A program made the position numbers and the translations under genes. A stretch of 64,000 nucleotides of DNA, from positions 124,001-188,000 of the forward strand of contig NZ_CP041331.1 in assembly GCF_013394165.1 (NCBI RefSeq), in the 5' to 3' direction. Each line of letters opens with the position of its first letter. Positions within the stretch are counted from its first letter, which is position 1. Below the pieces are notes generated by a model, which had not been told where the DNA came from, did no database searches, and saw only the letters and a list, made by a program, of their open reading frames with translations. Shown here in pieces: positions 36,446 to 46,438 of this stretch. The DNA comes from Pseudoalteromonas sp. Scap06. GTDB taxonomy: Bacteria > Pseudomonadota > Gammaproteobacteria > Enterobacterales > Alteromonadaceae.

Positions 36446-37399
36446 ATGCGATCTTTACTTACGTTAGCACTATCAACACTGTTTATAAGCGGTTGTGTTA
36501 CCGAAAATAGTTACAACGGCAGCGATAAACCAGTCCTCGAGAATAAAATTAATAACGATGGTGCAGCTCGCACGCGCATAGCATTGGCATTACAGTATTT
36601 AAATACAGGCAATAACTCTCAAGCTAAATATAACCTAGAACGTGCCAACGAGTACGCTCCAAACTTACCCGAAGTACACTACTCTTTAGCATACTATTAC
36701 CAACAAGTTGGCGAGAACGGATTAGCCGACAAAGCCTATCAAAAAGCACTGGCTATCAAGCCAAACGACCCTAACACCTTAAACAACTACGGCACGTTTT
36801 TGTGCAGTATTAATGAGTATGATCGCGCCACCGATCAGTTTTTAAAAGCGATTGAAATACCCAGTTATATTCGTGTAGCGCAAAGCTATGAAAATTTGGC
36901 CCTGTGCGCTATTGAATTTAACGATTTCACAAACGCCGAGAGCTATTTTCAACAAGCACTAAACCATAGCTCACAACGCGCATCTACATTAATAAGTTTA
37001 GCGGCTCTATATTATGCAAAAAGCGACTTGTACAAAGCCAGTAACTTAATAAAACGTTATGACGATACCGCGCAAGTTTCTTCTCGCGCTTTGTTGCTTG
37101 GCTATTTGGTTAAACAACGAATGGGGAAAATTGAAGAAGCAGAAAAAATTGCGACAACCTTACTACAAACCTACCCAAGTAGTATGCAAGCTAACGCCAT
37201 TCGCGATAATCAGTTAAGACGAACAGAATTTGAAGTACTACGTGAAAAATATCGCCAAGCCCAGCTAGATGAATTACAAGAAAGTAGTAATAACAACCAA
37301 ATTATTGCTGAGCCGAAAATAAAAATTATTCGTAAAAAAAGCCCAGTACCGGCTTTAAATAACAAAGCGTCAGATGAGCAAATAAAAAAAATACGCTAG
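36446..37399 (+). CDS. pilW: Type IV pilus biogenesis lipoprotein PilW/PilF (TPR)
   Basis: This is a 317-aa lipoprotein. The signal peptide ends in LFISGC (lipobox Cys about residue 17). Six or so TPR units cover about residues 40-250 (TRIALALQYLNTGNNSQAKYNLERA; EVHYSLAYYYQQVGENGLADKAY; NTLNNYGTFLCSINEYDRA). PilF/PilW is the pilotin that places the PilQ secretin in the outer membrane. A basic, coiled C-terminal extension of about 60 residues (KIKIIRKKSPVP) goes beyond the usual 250 aa. Its place between rlmN and rodZ is conserved in gammaproteobacteria. Confidence 0.9.
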   Translation: MRSLLTLALSTLFISGCVTENSYNGSDKPVLENKINNDGAARTRIALALQYLNTGNNSQAKYNLERANEYAPNLPEVHYSLAYYYQQVGENGLADKAYQKALAIKPNDPNTLNNYGTFLCSINEYDRATDQFLKAIEIPSYIRVAQSYENLALCAIEFNDFTNAESYFQQALNHSSQRASTLISLAALYYAKSDLYKASNLIKRYDDTAQVSSRALLLGYLVKQRMGKIEEAEKIATTLLQTYPSSMQANAIRDNQLRRTEFEVLREKYRQAQLDELQESSNNNQIIAEPKIKIIRKKSPVPALNNKASDEQIKKIR

Positions 37400-37717
37400 A
37401 TAATTACACTCCTTTTAACTGTAAACTAAAATAAAGCACAAAGGGTGATGTGCAAATGCTTGTTTTAGGGGAAAGCAATTTAGCATTTCAGTGTGATACA
37501 ATGCTAAACTGCTACAAATAAGGTGTATTAAAGGACTTAAAAACACATAAACTTTATCAAAACACGGTATAGTTTTTAAAATATTAAATGTAGTGCCTTT
37601 TTATAGTGCGCCTTAGCAACAAGAATTAACGAATACTAAAAAATAAAAACGAAGTCTTACTCTGGTTGTTAAGCCAAAATTTAAACTTTTACTAGTGGAT
37701 CCAAACTGATACACATT
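37400..37717. other. Intergenic stretch between pilW and rodZ
   Basis: 318 bp without a convincing ORF. It holds the inverted repeat listed at 37475-37512 and an AT-rich part that may contain the rodZ-ispG promoter. Confidence 0.5.
37475..37512. repeat. Inverted repeat between pilW and rodZ
   Basis: GCAATTTAGCATT (37475-37487) pairs with AATGCTAAACTGC (37500-37512): 12 of 13 bp with a 12-nt loop. There is no T tract after it, so it may be an operator or an RNA structure rather than a plain terminator. Confidence 0.45.
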
Positions 37718-38599
37718 ATGAATGAAGATAATACACAACCGCAGAGCGATGAACCCTCTGTAGGTCAAATACTAAAAACACATAGAGAAAATGCAAACAT
37801 TAGCCTTGCTAATATTGCCTCGTTATTAAAGTTAACTGAATTACAAGTTCAGCATATTGAAAACGATGAATATCATTTACTAGGCGCAAAAACATTTGTT
37901 AAAGGCTACATAAAAAATTATTGCCGCACACTAAACATAGATAGCAGCGCTATTTTAGCGATGCTGCCTGCCTTTAGTGCTTCAGATAAGCCTGTAGATA
38001 TGCAAAGCTTTTCAAGGCGTACAGAAAAAGAAGCGCATGACAGTCGACTAATGACGGTAAGTTACTTAATTTTAGCCATTGTTATTGGCTCATCAGCCGT
38101 ATGGTGGTGGCAAAATGCAACGCCTATTGATGAACAAACTAATACTATAAAAGCGAGTAACTCATTCATCACTGTGCAACAAGAAAATACAAAACGACTC
38201 GCTGATGAGGCCAATGAAGCTGTCGATGAAGCACAATCGAATGATATTGAGCCTGCACCACAAGCAAACCCAGCCGTAATCAATGAACAACAAACAATTC
38301 AGGCTGCGCCCCTTAACGATGCACAAAGCCAAAGTGAACCAACAAGCAGTGATTTAAGCACCATTATTATGATGTTTAATGACGAAAGCTGGGTTGAAAT
38401 CCACGATGCCAACGATGAGAAAATTGCATTTGGTGTAAAAAAAGCAGGCTACGAAATGACCTTAACTGGTGTAGCGCCTTTTTCAGTGGTACTAGGCAAG
38501 CACGATGTTGTTCGTATTACCCTAAATGGTGAGCCAGTTGATATTTCGGCTTTTCCTAAAAACCGTTTAGCTAAATTTAAATTACCCTTAGCAGAGTAG
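37718..38599 (+). CDS. rodZ: Cytoskeletal shape protein RodZ
   Basis: This 293-aa protein has a cytoplasmic helix-turn-helix domain at about residues 14-80 ([45 protein letters not shown]) and one transmembrane helix ([18 protein letters not shown]) at about 110-128. A Gln/Ala-rich periplasmic linker and the C-terminal beta domain DUF4115 ([34 protein letters not shown]) follow. RodZ links MreB to the cell-wall elongation machinery. Only a weak ribosome-binding site precedes the ATG. ispG starts 5 nt downstream, so the two are cotranscribed. Confidence 0.93.
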   Translation: MNEDNTQPQSDEPSVGQILKTHRENANISLANIASLLKLTELQVQHIENDEYHLLGAKTFVKGYIKNYCRTLNIDSSAILAMLPAFSASDKPVDMQSFSRRTEKEAHDSRLMTVSYLILAIVIGSSAVWWWQNATPIDEQTNTIKASNSFITVQQENTKRLADEANEAVDEAQSNDIEPAPQANPAVINEQQTIQAAPLNDAQSQSEPTSSDLSTIIMMFNDESWVEIHDANDEKIAFGVKKAGYEMTLTGVAPFSVVLGKHDVVRITLNGEPVDISAFPKNRLAKFKLPLAE

Positions 38600-38604
38600 T
38601 CGCT

Positions 38605-39723
38605 ATGTTTTCAGAATCTCCTATCAAACGCAGAAAATCCACCCGCATTAATGTGGGTAATGTTCCAATTGGTGATGGTGCACCAATTGCTGTGCAGTCA
38701 ATGACCAACACAGACACAATGGACATTGATGCCACTGTAGCTCAAATTCAAGCGATTCAAGATGCCGGTGCTGACATAGTACGTGTATCTGTTCCTACCA
38801 TGGATGCAGCTGAAGCATTTAAAAGCATTAAAGAGCAGGTATCGATACCGCTGGTTGCTGATATTCACTTTGACTACCGCATTGCATTAAAAGTAGCAAA
38901 GTATGGTGTTGATTGTTTACGTATTAACCCAGGAAACATTGGCAGTGAAGAACGTATTAGAGCCGTTGTTGATTCGGCCCGTGAGCATAACATTCCAATT
39001 CGTATTGGCGTAAATGGCGGCTCACTTGAGCGCGACCTACAAGAAAAATACGGCGAGCCAACACCTGAAGCTCTACTTGAATCTGCTATGCGTCATGTAG
39101 ATATATTACGTCGCTTAGACTTTGACCAATTTAAAATTTCAGTGAAAGCATCAGACGTATTTTTAGCGGTTGGCGCGTATCGTCTACTTGCAAAAGAAAT
39201 CGACCAGCCACTGCATTTAGGCATTACTGAAGCAGGCGGCATGCGCTCTGGCTCAGTTAAATCGGCCGTCGGTTTAGGCATGTTATTAGCTGAAGGTATT
39301 GGTGACACGCTGCGTGTATCACTAGCGGCAGACCCAGTTCAAGAAATAAAAGTAGGCTTTGATATATTAAAATCATTGCGTATTCGCTCTCGCGGCATTA
39401 ATTTTATTGCTTGCCCTAGCTGTTCGCGCCAAGAGTTTGATGTAGTAAGCACCATGAATCAACTTGAAGAGCGCTTAGAAGATATTATTGAGCCAGTTTC
39501 AGTGTCAGTCATTGGCTGTGTGGTTAACGGACCAGGCGAAGCATTAGTGAGTGATATTGGCCTTGCCGGCGCAAACCGTCGCTCAGGTTTATACATTAAT
39601 GGCGAACGCCAAAAAGCCCGTATTGATAACAATAATATTGTTGATCAACTTGAAGGCTATGTACGCGATTTCATTGAACAGAAGCAACAGCAAACTCCAA
39701 TTGACATAAAAATCGTAGAGTGA
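38605..39723 (+). CDS. ispG: 4-hydroxy-3-methylbut-2-enyl diphosphate synthase IspG (GcpE)
   Basis: This is a 372-aa enzyme of the MEP isoprenoid pathway that converts MEcPP to HMBPP with a [4Fe-4S] cluster. The N-terminal barrel shows [26 protein letters not shown] and [12 protein letters not shown]. The cluster ligands are in [13 protein letters not shown] (two Cys) and [13 protein letters not shown] (Cys plus Glu). The length matches the E. coli enzyme (372 aa). It lies 5 nt after rodZ. Confidence 0.97.
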   Translation: MFSESPIKRRKSTRINVGNVPIGDGAPIAVQSMTNTDTMDIDATVAQIQAIQDAGADIVRVSVPTMDAAEAFKSIKEQVSIPLVADIHFDYRIALKVAKYGVDCLRINPGNIGSEERIRAVVDSAREHNIPIRIGVNGGSLERDLQEKYGEPTPEALLESAMRHVDILRRLDFDQFKISVKASDVFLAVGAYRLLAKEIDQPLHLGITEAGGMRSGSVKSAVGLGMLLAEGIGDTLRVSLAADPVQEIKVGFDILKSLRIRSRGINFIACPSCSRQEFDVVSTMNQLEERLEDIIEPVSVSVIGCVVNGPGEALVSDIGLAGANRRSGLYINGERQKARIDNNNIVDQLEGYVRDFIEQKQQQTPIDIKIVE

Positions 39724-39834
39724 TGTGTTGTTACAACACTATGTATTCAAATGACCTTTTTTAGTCGCAGCATTCACAACGTAGTATAAATTACGTACGC
39801 CCCGCTGCGCTCGCAATTACCTTATAGTTAGGGT

Positions 39835-39840
39835 TATAAT
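39835..39840 (+). promoter_or_regulatory. Possible hisS promoter -10
   Basis: TATAAT lies about 70 bp before the hisS GTG, in the 187-bp ispG-hisS gap; the -35 is poor. An inverted pair GCAGCCC/GAGCTGC lies between it and the gene. Confidence 0.3.
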
Positions 39841-39910
39841 GCAGGGTCGATTTTTTAGTTTTACGTGGTTGCAGCCCAGAGCTGCACATAAACAGATTTA
39901 GGATTTATCA

Positions 39911-41191
39911 GTGGCAAAACAAATTCAGGCAGTTCGCGGTATGAACGATTGCCTGCCAGGCGATACGCAAGTTTGGCAGAAAGTAGAACACATTTTACGC
40001 GAGACCGTATCATCGTTTGGTTATCAAGAAATTCGTTTTCCAATTGTAGAATCAACCGACCTATTTAAACGCTCTATTGGTGAAGTAACCGATATAGTAG
40101 AAAAAGAAATGTACACCTTTGCCGATCGTAACGGCGACAATTTAACTCTGCGCCCAGAAGGGACTGCAGTGTGTGTCCGTGCAGGTAACGAAAATGGCCT
40201 GTTATACAATCAAGAACAACGCCTTTGGTACATGGGCCCTATGTTTCGCCATGAACGCCCACAAAAAGGTCGCTACCGTCAATTTCATCAGTTTGGTTTA
40301 GAGACTTTTGGTATTGCCAGCGCCGATATTGACGCCGAAGTTATTTTACTCACGGCGCAACTTTGGGAAGCATTTGGCATTACTGACCATGTGCGTTTAG
40401 AACTTAATTCATTAGGTTCAAACGAAGCACGTGCAGAGTACCGCGATGCCTTAATCGCCTTTTTAGAACAACATACCGATGTACTAGATGAAGATTCTAA
40501 GCGTCGTATGTACTCTAACCCACTGCGCGTTTTGGATACTAAAAATCCAGATATTCAGGCAATCTTAGTCGATGCACCAAAGCTATCTGAACATTTAGAT
40601 GCTGAATCAAAAGAACATTTTGAAAATTTATGTGAACGATTAGATGCCGCAGGCGTCAAATACACGGTTAATGAAAAGCTGGTACGTGGCTTAGATTATT
40701 ACAACCGCACTGTATTTGAATGGGTAACCGACAGCTTAGGTGCACAAGGTACTGTATGTGCTGGTGGTCGTTATGATGGCTTAGTAGAGCAATTAGGCGG
40801 TAAATCAACCCCTGCGGTAGGTTTCGCGATGGGTTTAGAGCGCTTGGTTTTACTACTTCAAGCACTTGAATGTGTAGGTGACATACGCCGTAGTGCTGAT
40901 GTATATTTAGCAGCTATGGGCGACAAAGCCAGTATTCAAGCGCCTATAATTGCATCTACCTTACGTCGTGATGTACCTGGATTACGGGTTATGGTGCACG
41001 CTGGCGCTGGTAACTTTAAAAAACAACTCAAACGTGCTGATAAAAGCGATGCGCTCGTCGCAATTATTATCGGTGAAGATGAATTAGAGCAAGGCGTTGT
41101 GACTATTAAATACTTACGTGAGCGTAAGGAACAAGTCACACTAGAACTAGAACAAGCTAAAACGTTACTTGCAGAACTAATTAATAGCTAA
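39911..41191 (+). CDS. hisS: Histidyl-tRNA synthetase
   Basis: This is a 426-aa class II synthetase. Motif 1 is around [20 protein letters not shown] and motif 2 is [20 protein letters not shown]. The histidine-binding signature is [14 protein letters not shown] and motif 3 is [15 protein letters not shown]. The C-terminal anticodon-binding domain covers about residues 330-426. The start is GTG with AGGA about 8 nt upstream; the N-terminus [12 protein letters not shown] matches the family. It begins the hisS-yfgM-bamB-der run. Confidence 0.97.
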   Translation: MAKQIQAVRGMNDCLPGDTQVWQKVEHILRETVSSFGYQEIRFPIVESTDLFKRSIGEVTDIVEKEMYTFADRNGDNLTLRPEGTAVCVRAGNENGLLYNQEQRLWYMGPMFRHERPQKGRYRQFHQFGLETFGIASADIDAEVILLTAQLWEAFGITDHVRLELNSLGSNEARAEYRDALIAFLEQHTDVLDEDSKRRMYSNPLRVLDTKNPDIQAILVDAPKLSEHLDAESKEHFENLCERLDAAGVKYTVNEKLVRGLDYYNRTVFEWVTDSLGAQGTVCAGGRYDGLVEQLGGKSTPAVGFAMGLERLVLLLQALECVGDIRRSADVYLAAMGDKASIQAPIIASTLRRDVPGLRVMVHAGAGNFKKQLKRADKSDALVAIIIGEDELEQGVVTIKYLRERKEQVTLELEQAKTLLAELINS

Positions 41192-41235
41192 ATTATATAA
41201 AGCGTAAGTAGTGAAGCGCTTTAACAGAGGTAAGC

Positions 41236-41856
41236 ATGGAAATTTATTCAACAGAAGAACAACAAGCAGAAGCAATTAAACGCTTTTTTCGTGAAAACGG
41301 CCTTTCACTAGCGTTAGGCGTTATTGTTGGTTTAGGTGGTTTATATGGCTGGAAAGCATACAACCAAAATCAAATAACGACTGCAGAGCAAGCATCTGAT
41401 GCATACACTAAGCTTGTTGAAAGCGACAGCGTATTAGCATCTGCTGATGCATTTATCACTGAAAACAAAGACACTCAGTACGCAACTCTAGCGGCATTTG
41501 TTGCTGCAAAAGAAGCAGTAGATGCCCAAAACTTAGATGTAGCAAATGAAAAGTTAAGCTGGATCGTAACTAACGTTGATAACGCAGAGCTTAAAGCCAT
41601 TGCAACAACACGTTTAGCGCGTGTGCAAATTGCTCAGCAGCAATACGATGATGCATTAAGTACGTTAAATGCTCCTCTTCCTGAAGCATTTAACGCAAAT
41701 GTGGCTGAATTAAAAGGTGACATTTACACTCAGCAAGGCAATAAAGAACAAGCACGCGTAGCCTACCAAGCTGCTGTTGATGCCGGCGGATTAACGAGTA
41801 ATCCTCTTTTACAAATTAAGTTAGATGACCTAGCAGTAACTAGCCCAGCGGCATAA
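41236..41856 (+). CDS. yfgM: YfgM family inner-membrane TPR protein
   Basis: This is a 206-aa single-span membrane protein. The cytoplasmic N-terminus MEIYSTEEQQAEAIKRFFRE and the TM segment LSLALGVIVGLGGLYGW (about residues 22-38) are family hallmarks. The periplasmic rest has TPR-like helices (ANEKLSWIVTNVDNAELKAIATTRLAR). In E. coli YfgM associates with the SecYEG translocon and PpiD in periplasmic protein handling. It sits between hisS and bamB, as in other gammaproteobacteria. Confidence 0.92.
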   Translation: MEIYSTEEQQAEAIKRFFRENGLSLALGVIVGLGGLYGWKAYNQNQITTAEQASDAYTKLVESDSVLASADAFITENKDTQYATLAAFVAAKEAVDAQNLDVANEKLSWIVTNVDNAELKAIATTRLARVQIAQQQYDDALSTLNAPLPEAFNANVAELKGDIYTQQGNKEQARVAYQAAVDAGGLTSNPLLQIKLDDLAVTSPAA

Positions 41857-41866
41857 GGTTTTAGGC

Positions 41867-43045
41867 ATGAGAAAAATAACAACAGCAACGCTTGCCCTAT
41901 GTATGGCAACCCTAATGGGGTGTTCTTCAAGTGATGACGAAGAAGAACTGGTGCTTCCAGAAATAGCCAATCAGTTTGAAACTGATGTGGTATGGCAAGA
42001 ATCTATTGGTAACGGTGTAGAGCATTACTTTTCACGCCTATCACCTGCTGTTTATAAAGAGACAGTGTATGTTGCTAGCCGTGAAGGCCAAGTAGAAGCC
42101 TTATCACTTGCCAATGGCGATACCCAATGGGAAACCGACGTTCGCCAAGATTTATCGTTTTGGCCTTGGAGCGATAACGATAGTGCAAAATTATCAGGCG
42201 GAATATTACAAGCTTATGGTAAAATCTATTTAGGCTCTGAACATGGTTATGTAATTGCACTTGACCGTGAGACTGGTAAAGAAGTTTGGCGTAAAAAAGT
42301 ACCTGGCGAATCACTCTCTAAACCCGCTGCAGGCGATGGCTTAATCTTTGTCAATTTAGCCTCAGGTAAGTTACTTGCGCTTCACCCAGATACTGGTGAA
42401 GAACGCTGGAGCTTTGAGCAAGAAGTGCCACCGCTAACTTTACGCGGTCAAAGCTCACCTACTGTGGCTAACGGTGGTGTGTTACTAGGCTTAGAAACTG
42501 GTAAGTTAAGTGTTTTAATTTCTGAGAGTGGCTACTCGGCATGGAGTGCAGAAATTGCAGTGCCAAAAGGCGCATCAGAGTTTGAACGTTTAGTTGATGT
42601 AGACACGCAGCCAATCATTAGCGGTCCATTTGCTTATGCTATTGCTTACAATGGTAACTTATCAGCAGTAGATATTCGTTCAGGTAATGTTGTATGGAAA
42701 CGTGAATACAGCAGCTACCGTGAAATTAGCATGGATTTGCAAACAATTTACGTTGTTGATAGTAACGGCGTTGTTTATGCACTTGATAAAGATTCGGGCA
42801 TTGAACGTTGGAGCCAACCCGCTCTACGTGGCTGGTACTTAACAGGCCCAGCGGTTGCCGGTAATTATTTAGCGTTAGGTGACCAAGAAGGCAATTTGCA
42901 TTGGTTAAATAAAGACACTGGCGAGCTAGTATCTCGTGAAGACTTTGACAGATCAGGTTTTTTTGTTGAGCCTGTTGTCGCTGACGATAAATTGATTTTA
43001 TACACCCGCGATGGTGAAGTTAGCGCGGTAAAAATACCGAACTAA
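41867..43045 (+). CDS. bamB: Outer-membrane assembly lipoprotein BamB
   Basis: This is a 392-aa lipoprotein of the BAM complex that inserts beta-barrel proteins. The lipobox is MATLMGC (Cys about residue 19). Repeated PQQ-like propeller motifs are visible: LANGDTQWETDV, TGKEVWRKKV, TGEERWSFEQ, SGNVVWKREY and SGIERWSQPA, fitting the eight-bladed propeller. It starts 10 nt after yfgM. Two hairpins follow it before der. Confidence 0.95.
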   Translation: MRKITTATLALCMATLMGCSSSDDEEELVLPEIANQFETDVVWQESIGNGVEHYFSRLSPAVYKETVYVASREGQVEALSLANGDTQWETDVRQDLSFWPWSDNDSAKLSGGILQAYGKIYLGSEHGYVIALDRETGKEVWRKKVPGESLSKPAAGDGLIFVNLASGKLLALHPDTGEERWSFEQEVPPLTLRGQSSPTVANGGVLLGLETGKLSVLISESGYSAWSAEIAVPKGASEFERLVDVDTQPIISGPFAYAIAYNGNLSAVDIRSGNVVWKREYSSYREISMDLQTIYVVDSNGVVYALDKDSGIERWSQPALRGWYLTGPAVAGNYLALGDQEGNLHWLNKDTGELVSREDFDRSGFFVEPVVADDKLILYTRDGEVSAVKIPN

Positions 43046-43051
43046 CTGTCT

Positions 43052-43090
43052 ACTATTAGTGTAAGGCACTAATAGTTAATTATTTTTTGT
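43052..43090 (+). terminator. First hairpin after bamB
   Basis: ACTATTAGTG-TAAGG-CACTAATAGT is a perfect 10-bp stem (43052-43076) followed by TAATTATTTTTTG. Confidence 0.7.
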
Positions 43091-43127
43091 AAGGCTTCGC
43101 ACTGCGAAGCCTTTTGTTGTTTTTTAA
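43091..43127 (+). terminator. Second hairpin between bamB and der
   Basis: AAGGCTTCGC-ACT-GCGAAGCCTT is a perfect 10-bp GC-richer stem (43091-43113) followed by TTGTTGTTTTTT, only 26 bp before the der ATG. Confidence 0.75.
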
Positions 43128-43138
43128 AGAGGTAGTTT

Positions 43139-44608
43139 ATGCTTCCCGTGATCGCTCTTGTAGGGCGACCCAATGTGGGCAAATCCACATTATTTAACCG
43201 TTTAACACGTACTCGTGATGCACTCGTTGCCGACTTTCCTGGCTTAACGCGTGATAGAAAATATGGCCAAGCAAATTACGATGGCTTTGAATTTATCGTG
43301 GTAGATACGGGCGGTATTGATGGCTCAGAAGAAGGTATCGAAACCGAAATGGCTGATCAGTCATTACTAGCCATTGAAGAAGCGGATATTGTTTTATTTT
43401 TAGTTGATGCTCGCGTAGGTATGACAGTGGCTGATCAAGCTATTGCTAATCACTTACGTAAGCAAGAGAAGAAATGTTTTGTTGTTGCCAATAAAACAGA
43501 CGGCATTGATGCCGACTCAAACTGTGCTGAGTTTTATCAACTTTCACTTGGTGAAGTTCATCATATCGCTGCCGCACATGGCCGTGGTATTACTTTACTG
43601 CTTGAGCAAACTCTTCAGCCTGTTATTGCTGAACTTGCTGCTCTTGATGAAGATGTAGCCGATGACGATGAAGAACTTATCGACTTATATCAAGAAGGTG
43701 AAGAAGATGACACCGATCACCAAGCGTTTGCCGATAAGCCGGTAAAGCTGGCAATTATTGGTCGTCCAAATGTTGGTAAGTCAACCCTTACTAACCGCAT
43801 ACTAGGTGAAGACCGGGTTATTGTATACGATATGCCAGGTACAACCCGTGACTCAATTTACATTCCGATGACCCGTAACGACAAAGAATATATTCTTATC
43901 GATACCGCCGGTGTGCGTAAACGTAAAAAAGTAAGTGACGTGGTTGAGAAATTCTCAGTCATTAAAACATTACAAGCAATCGAAGATTGTAACGTCGTGT
44001 TACTAGTGGTTGATGCCCGCGATGGTATCTCTGATCAAGACTTAAGCCTGTTAGGTTTTGCCCTTAACTCAGGACGCTCATTGGTTATTGCCGTGAACAA
44101 GTGGGATGGCCTAGATAACTACGTTAAAGACCGTATTAAGACTGAGCTTGATCGTCGTTTAGGCTTTATTGATTTTGCCCGCCTACACTTTATCTCTGCT
44201 CTGCATGGTACCGGTGTTGGCCATTTATTTGAATCAGTTGACGAAGCATATGAGTCGGCAACTAAGCGAATTAGTACTGCTATGCTACGTCGTATTATGG
44301 ACATGGCACAGGCCGACCACCAGCCGCCACTTGTTCGTGGACGTCGTGTTAAGCTTAAGTATGCGCATGCTGGGGGCTACAACCCGCCACGTATTGTTAT
44401 TCATGGTAACCAAGTACATGACCTACCTGATAGCTACAAACGCTACTTAATGAACTACTACCGTAAAGCACTTAAAATTATGGGTACGCCAATCAAAATT
44501 GAATTTAGAGAAGGCGATAACCCATTTGCAGGGCGTACTAATAAAGTAACCCTGTCGCAAAAACGTAAAATTCGCGCGTTTAGTAAAGAAAACCGCAATA
44601 AATCATAA
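43139..44608 (+). CDS. der: Ribosome biogenesis GTPase Der (EngA)
   Basis: This is a 489-aa GTPase with two G domains in tandem. G domain 1 has [21 protein letters not shown] and VANKTDG; G domain 2 (about residue 202 on) has [28 protein letters not shown] and AVNKWDG. The acidic linker ([20 protein letters not shown]) and the C-terminal KH-like domain ([16 protein letters not shown]) are standard. Der is needed for 50S subunit maturation. AGAGG lies about 8 nt before the ATG. Confidence 0.97.
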   Translation: MLPVIALVGRPNVGKSTLFNRLTRTRDALVADFPGLTRDRKYGQANYDGFEFIVVDTGGIDGSEEGIETEMADQSLLAIEEADIVLFLVDARVGMTVADQAIANHLRKQEKKCFVVANKTDGIDADSNCAEFYQLSLGEVHHIAAAHGRGITLLLEQTLQPVIAELAALDEDVADDDEELIDLYQEGEEDDTDHQAFADKPVKLAIIGRPNVGKSTLTNRILGEDRVIVYDMPGTTRDSIYIPMTRNDKEYILIDTAGVRKRKKVSDVVEKFSVIKTLQAIEDCNVVLLVVDARDGISDQDLSLLGFALNSGRSLVIAVNKWDGLDNYVKDRIKTELDRRLGFIDFARLHFISALHGTGVGHLFESVDEAYESATKRISTAMLRRIMDMAQADHQPPLVRGRRVKLKYAHAGGYNPPRIVIHGNQVHDLPDSYKRYLMNYYRKALKIMGTPIKIEFREGDNPFAGRTNKVTLSQKRKIRAFSKENRNKS

Positions 44609-44632
44609 CAGCTTTAATTGAGTCAGTTTCAT

Positions 44633-44665
44633 AAAATGGCGTACTTTATAGTACGCCATTTTTTT
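44633..44665 (+). terminator. Intrinsic terminator of der
   Basis: AAAATGGCGTAC-TTTATA-GTACGCCATTTTTTT: a 12-bp perfect stem plus T tract. Confidence 0.92.
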
Positions 44666-44930
44666 ATGATTCAAAATTAAGTCATGTTAATTACGCTAAT
44701 TCGCTTAATTACGTGAGCTATTTTGAGGTAATAAAACCATCTCGATAACATGGCACGATTTTCTTATTTAAGCTGAACTTTGGTTGAGATAGGTTTATTA
44801 TCCACAGTTCAGGTTATTTAATTTTTCTCGGCATTTGCTCCTGCATCCATACCGTCGCAGATAAAAACTCTTAATGCGGTTAGCATCTGATTTTATCCAG
44901 TAAATTAATTAAGTATTATTACAGACAAGT
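44666..44930. other. Intergenic stretch without genes
   Basis: Between the der terminator and the tandem lipoproteins I see no ORF with a start and ribosome-binding site and no clear structure. The segment ends where the 745-bp repeat unit begins. Confidence 0.5.
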
Positions 44931-44976
44931 ACGCTTATAATCCTTCATATTCAGCTTCCCTTGGTTTTAAAATTTG
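44931..44976. repeat. 745-bp-period junction repeat, left copy
   Basis: This 46-bp segment, running from the start-codon region through the last codons of the lipoprotein, matches 45676-45721 and 46421-46466. It keeps TATGAAGGATTATAAGCGT, i.e. the start of a further copy that no longer exists here. Confidence 0.8.
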
Positions 44977-45693
44977 CTTTCTACATTTAACCATACTCCA
45001 ACAATCCGTTTCAGGTACGCCGTAATACCAGGCTCTAAAAATCGGTTGATACTTTTCAATCACCCGTTGCTGCATACTTTGTGAGAAATGAGGTAAGTAA
45101 AAAGTTTTGATCACCGTAATGTGCCTTTTAATCATATCTCCTAAATTAAAACGCGCTTGGCGATACCGAATGTCTGCTTTTTTATATTCCCTGCTATCAG
45201 GTGTAAAGTTTTGCATGTCTTGCTTAGGGCCAGTCGCCCAGCCAGCTACTTTTTCCATTTGTTCAGTAAACGGCTTAACGGTAAACGTGACATGAATAGG
45301 GTCATCAGCATCGGTGGGCGCAAAGCCTCGCGGAAATCCGCGGTGGTGATAATTAGGATGAGTAACAGTAAACTCAATCGATGCATAGGCGTTGGGCTGT
45401 AATAAATCCAAACGCTCCCGTGGGAAGGTAATTGGCTCATTAGCATAGGCCGTTTTAAAATATTTATAACCAAAGTCAATACCACAACTACTATGACCAC
45501 ACGACTCTGAATAGGCCGACTTTATCAAAAAAGGGAATTCTGGCACTGAGCCATCCTCTGTTTCAATCGTCACAACAATGGGCCCACGATAACCATGCGC
45601 TTTATCGAATACCGTAGTGCAACTTGTTGTCAAAACACACGCCAGTAGCACACAGTAAAATTGCAGTGCAGTTTTACGCTTATAGTCCTTCAT
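44935..45693 (-). CDS. Lipoprotein of unknown function, tandem copy 2
   Basis: This 252-aa protein is a close paralogue of the gene upstream (45680-46438). It has a signal peptide with a probable lipobox (CVLTTSC, Cys about residue 25). Conserved blocks shared by both copies are GYRGPIVVTIETEDGSVPE, SESCGHSSCGIDFGY, FAPTDADDPIHVTFTVKPF, IKRHITVIKTFYLPHFS and FRAWYYGVPETDCW. The copies differ most around residues 165-195. The start overlaps the stop of the first copy by 14 nt (ATGAAGGACTATAA), and its ribosome-binding site lies within the end of that copy. Four Cys pairs suggest disulfides. I do not recognise the family. Confidence 0.75.
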   Translation of the reverse strand: MKDYKRKTALQFYCVLLACVLTTSCTTVFDKAHGYRGPIVVTIETEDGSVPEFPFLIKSAYSESCGHSSCGIDFGYKYFKTAYANEPITFPRERLDLLQPNAYASIEFTVTHPNYHHRGFPRGFAPTDADDPIHVTFTVKPFTEQMEKVAGWATGPKQDMQNFTPDSREYKKADIRYRQARFNLGDMIKRHITVIKTFYLPHFSQSMQQRVIEKYQPIFRAWYYGVPETDCWSMVKCRKQILKPREAEYEGL

Positions 45694-45721
45694 ACTCAGC
45701 CTTCCTTGGTTTTAAAATTTG
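45676..45721. repeat. 745-bp-period junction repeat, middle copy
   Basis: This is the working junction between the two lipoprotein genes: the end of copy 1 and start of copy 2 overlap here. It is exactly 745 bp from both neighbours. Confidence 0.8.
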
Positions 45722-46438
45722 CTTTCTACAGTCAACCATATCCCAACAATCCGTTTCAGGTACGCCGTAGTACCAGGCTCGAAAAATCGGTTGATACTTT
45801 TCAATCACCCGTTGTTGCATACGTTTTGAAAAATGGGGTAAGTACATAGTTTTGATCACCGTAATGTGCCTTTTAATCGTCTTTCCTAAATTAAAGCGCT
45901 CTTGCCAAAGCTGCATTTTTCCATTGAAATGCTCATTACTATCTGGTGCCGCGTTCTGCATCATCACTTTGCCTTGCTCGGCCCACCCAGCTACTTTATT
46001 CATTTGTTCAGCAAACGGCTTAACGGTAAACGTGATATGTATGGGATCATCAGCATCGGTGGGCGCAAAGCCTCGCGTAAATACATTGTAATGATAATTA
46101 GGATGGGTAACCTTAAAAAGAATTGTTGCATAGGCATTGGGTTGTAATAAATCCACACGATCCCGTGGGAAGGTAATTGGCTTATTAGCATAGGCAGTTT
46201 TAAAGTATCTATAACCTGAGTCTATGCCACAACTACTATGACCACATGACTCTGTATACACGGACTCTATCAAAAAAGGATACTCTGGCACTGAGCCATC
46301 TTCTGTTTCAATCGTCACAACAATGGGCCCACGATAACCATGCGCTTTATCGAATACCGTAGTGCAACTTGTTGTCAAAACACACGCCAGTAGCACACAG
46401 TAAAATTGCAGTGCGGTTTTACGCTTATAATCCTTCAT
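45680..46438 (-). CDS. Lipoprotein of unknown function, tandem copy 1
   Basis: This 252-aa protein has a first 60 residues nearly identical to copy 2 (same MKDYKRKTALQFYCVLLACV start and lipobox). The middle differs (GWAEQGKVMMQNAAPDSNEH versus the copy 2 version), while the C-terminus is again almost the same (CRKQILKPRKAEYEGL). AAGGAAGG lies about 6 nt before the ATG, inside a 46-bp relic that reads as the tail of another copy (KILKPRKAEYEGL, stop). The pair is therefore what remains of, or the start of, a tandem array. It probably sits in the outer membrane or periplasm; function unknown. Confidence 0.75.
   Translation of the reverse strand: MKDYKRKTALQFYCVLLACVLTTSCTTVFDKAHGYRGPIVVTIETEDGSVPEYPFLIESVYTESCGHSSCGIDSGYRYFKTAYANKPITFPRDRVDLLQPNAYATILFKVTHPNYHYNVFTRGFAPTDADDPIHITFTVKPFAEQMNKVAGWAEQGKVMMQNAAPDSNEHFNGKMQLWQERFNLGKTIKRHITVIKTMYLPHFSKRMQQRVIEKYQPIFRAWYYGVPETDCWDMVDCRKQILKPRKAEYEGL

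Noticed and set aside
37691..37702. ACTAGTGGATCC, identical to a cloning-vector polylinker segment (SpeI-BamHI)
   Set aside because: Only 12 bp match and the flanks are ordinary AT-rich intergenic sequence running into rodZ, so it is most likely coincidence rather than vector contamination.
45107..46191. Several overlapping ORFs of 60-85 codons on both strands in the lipoprotein array
   Set aside because: They repeat in both copies only because the real genes are duplicated; none has a ribosome-binding site or a protein-like composition.
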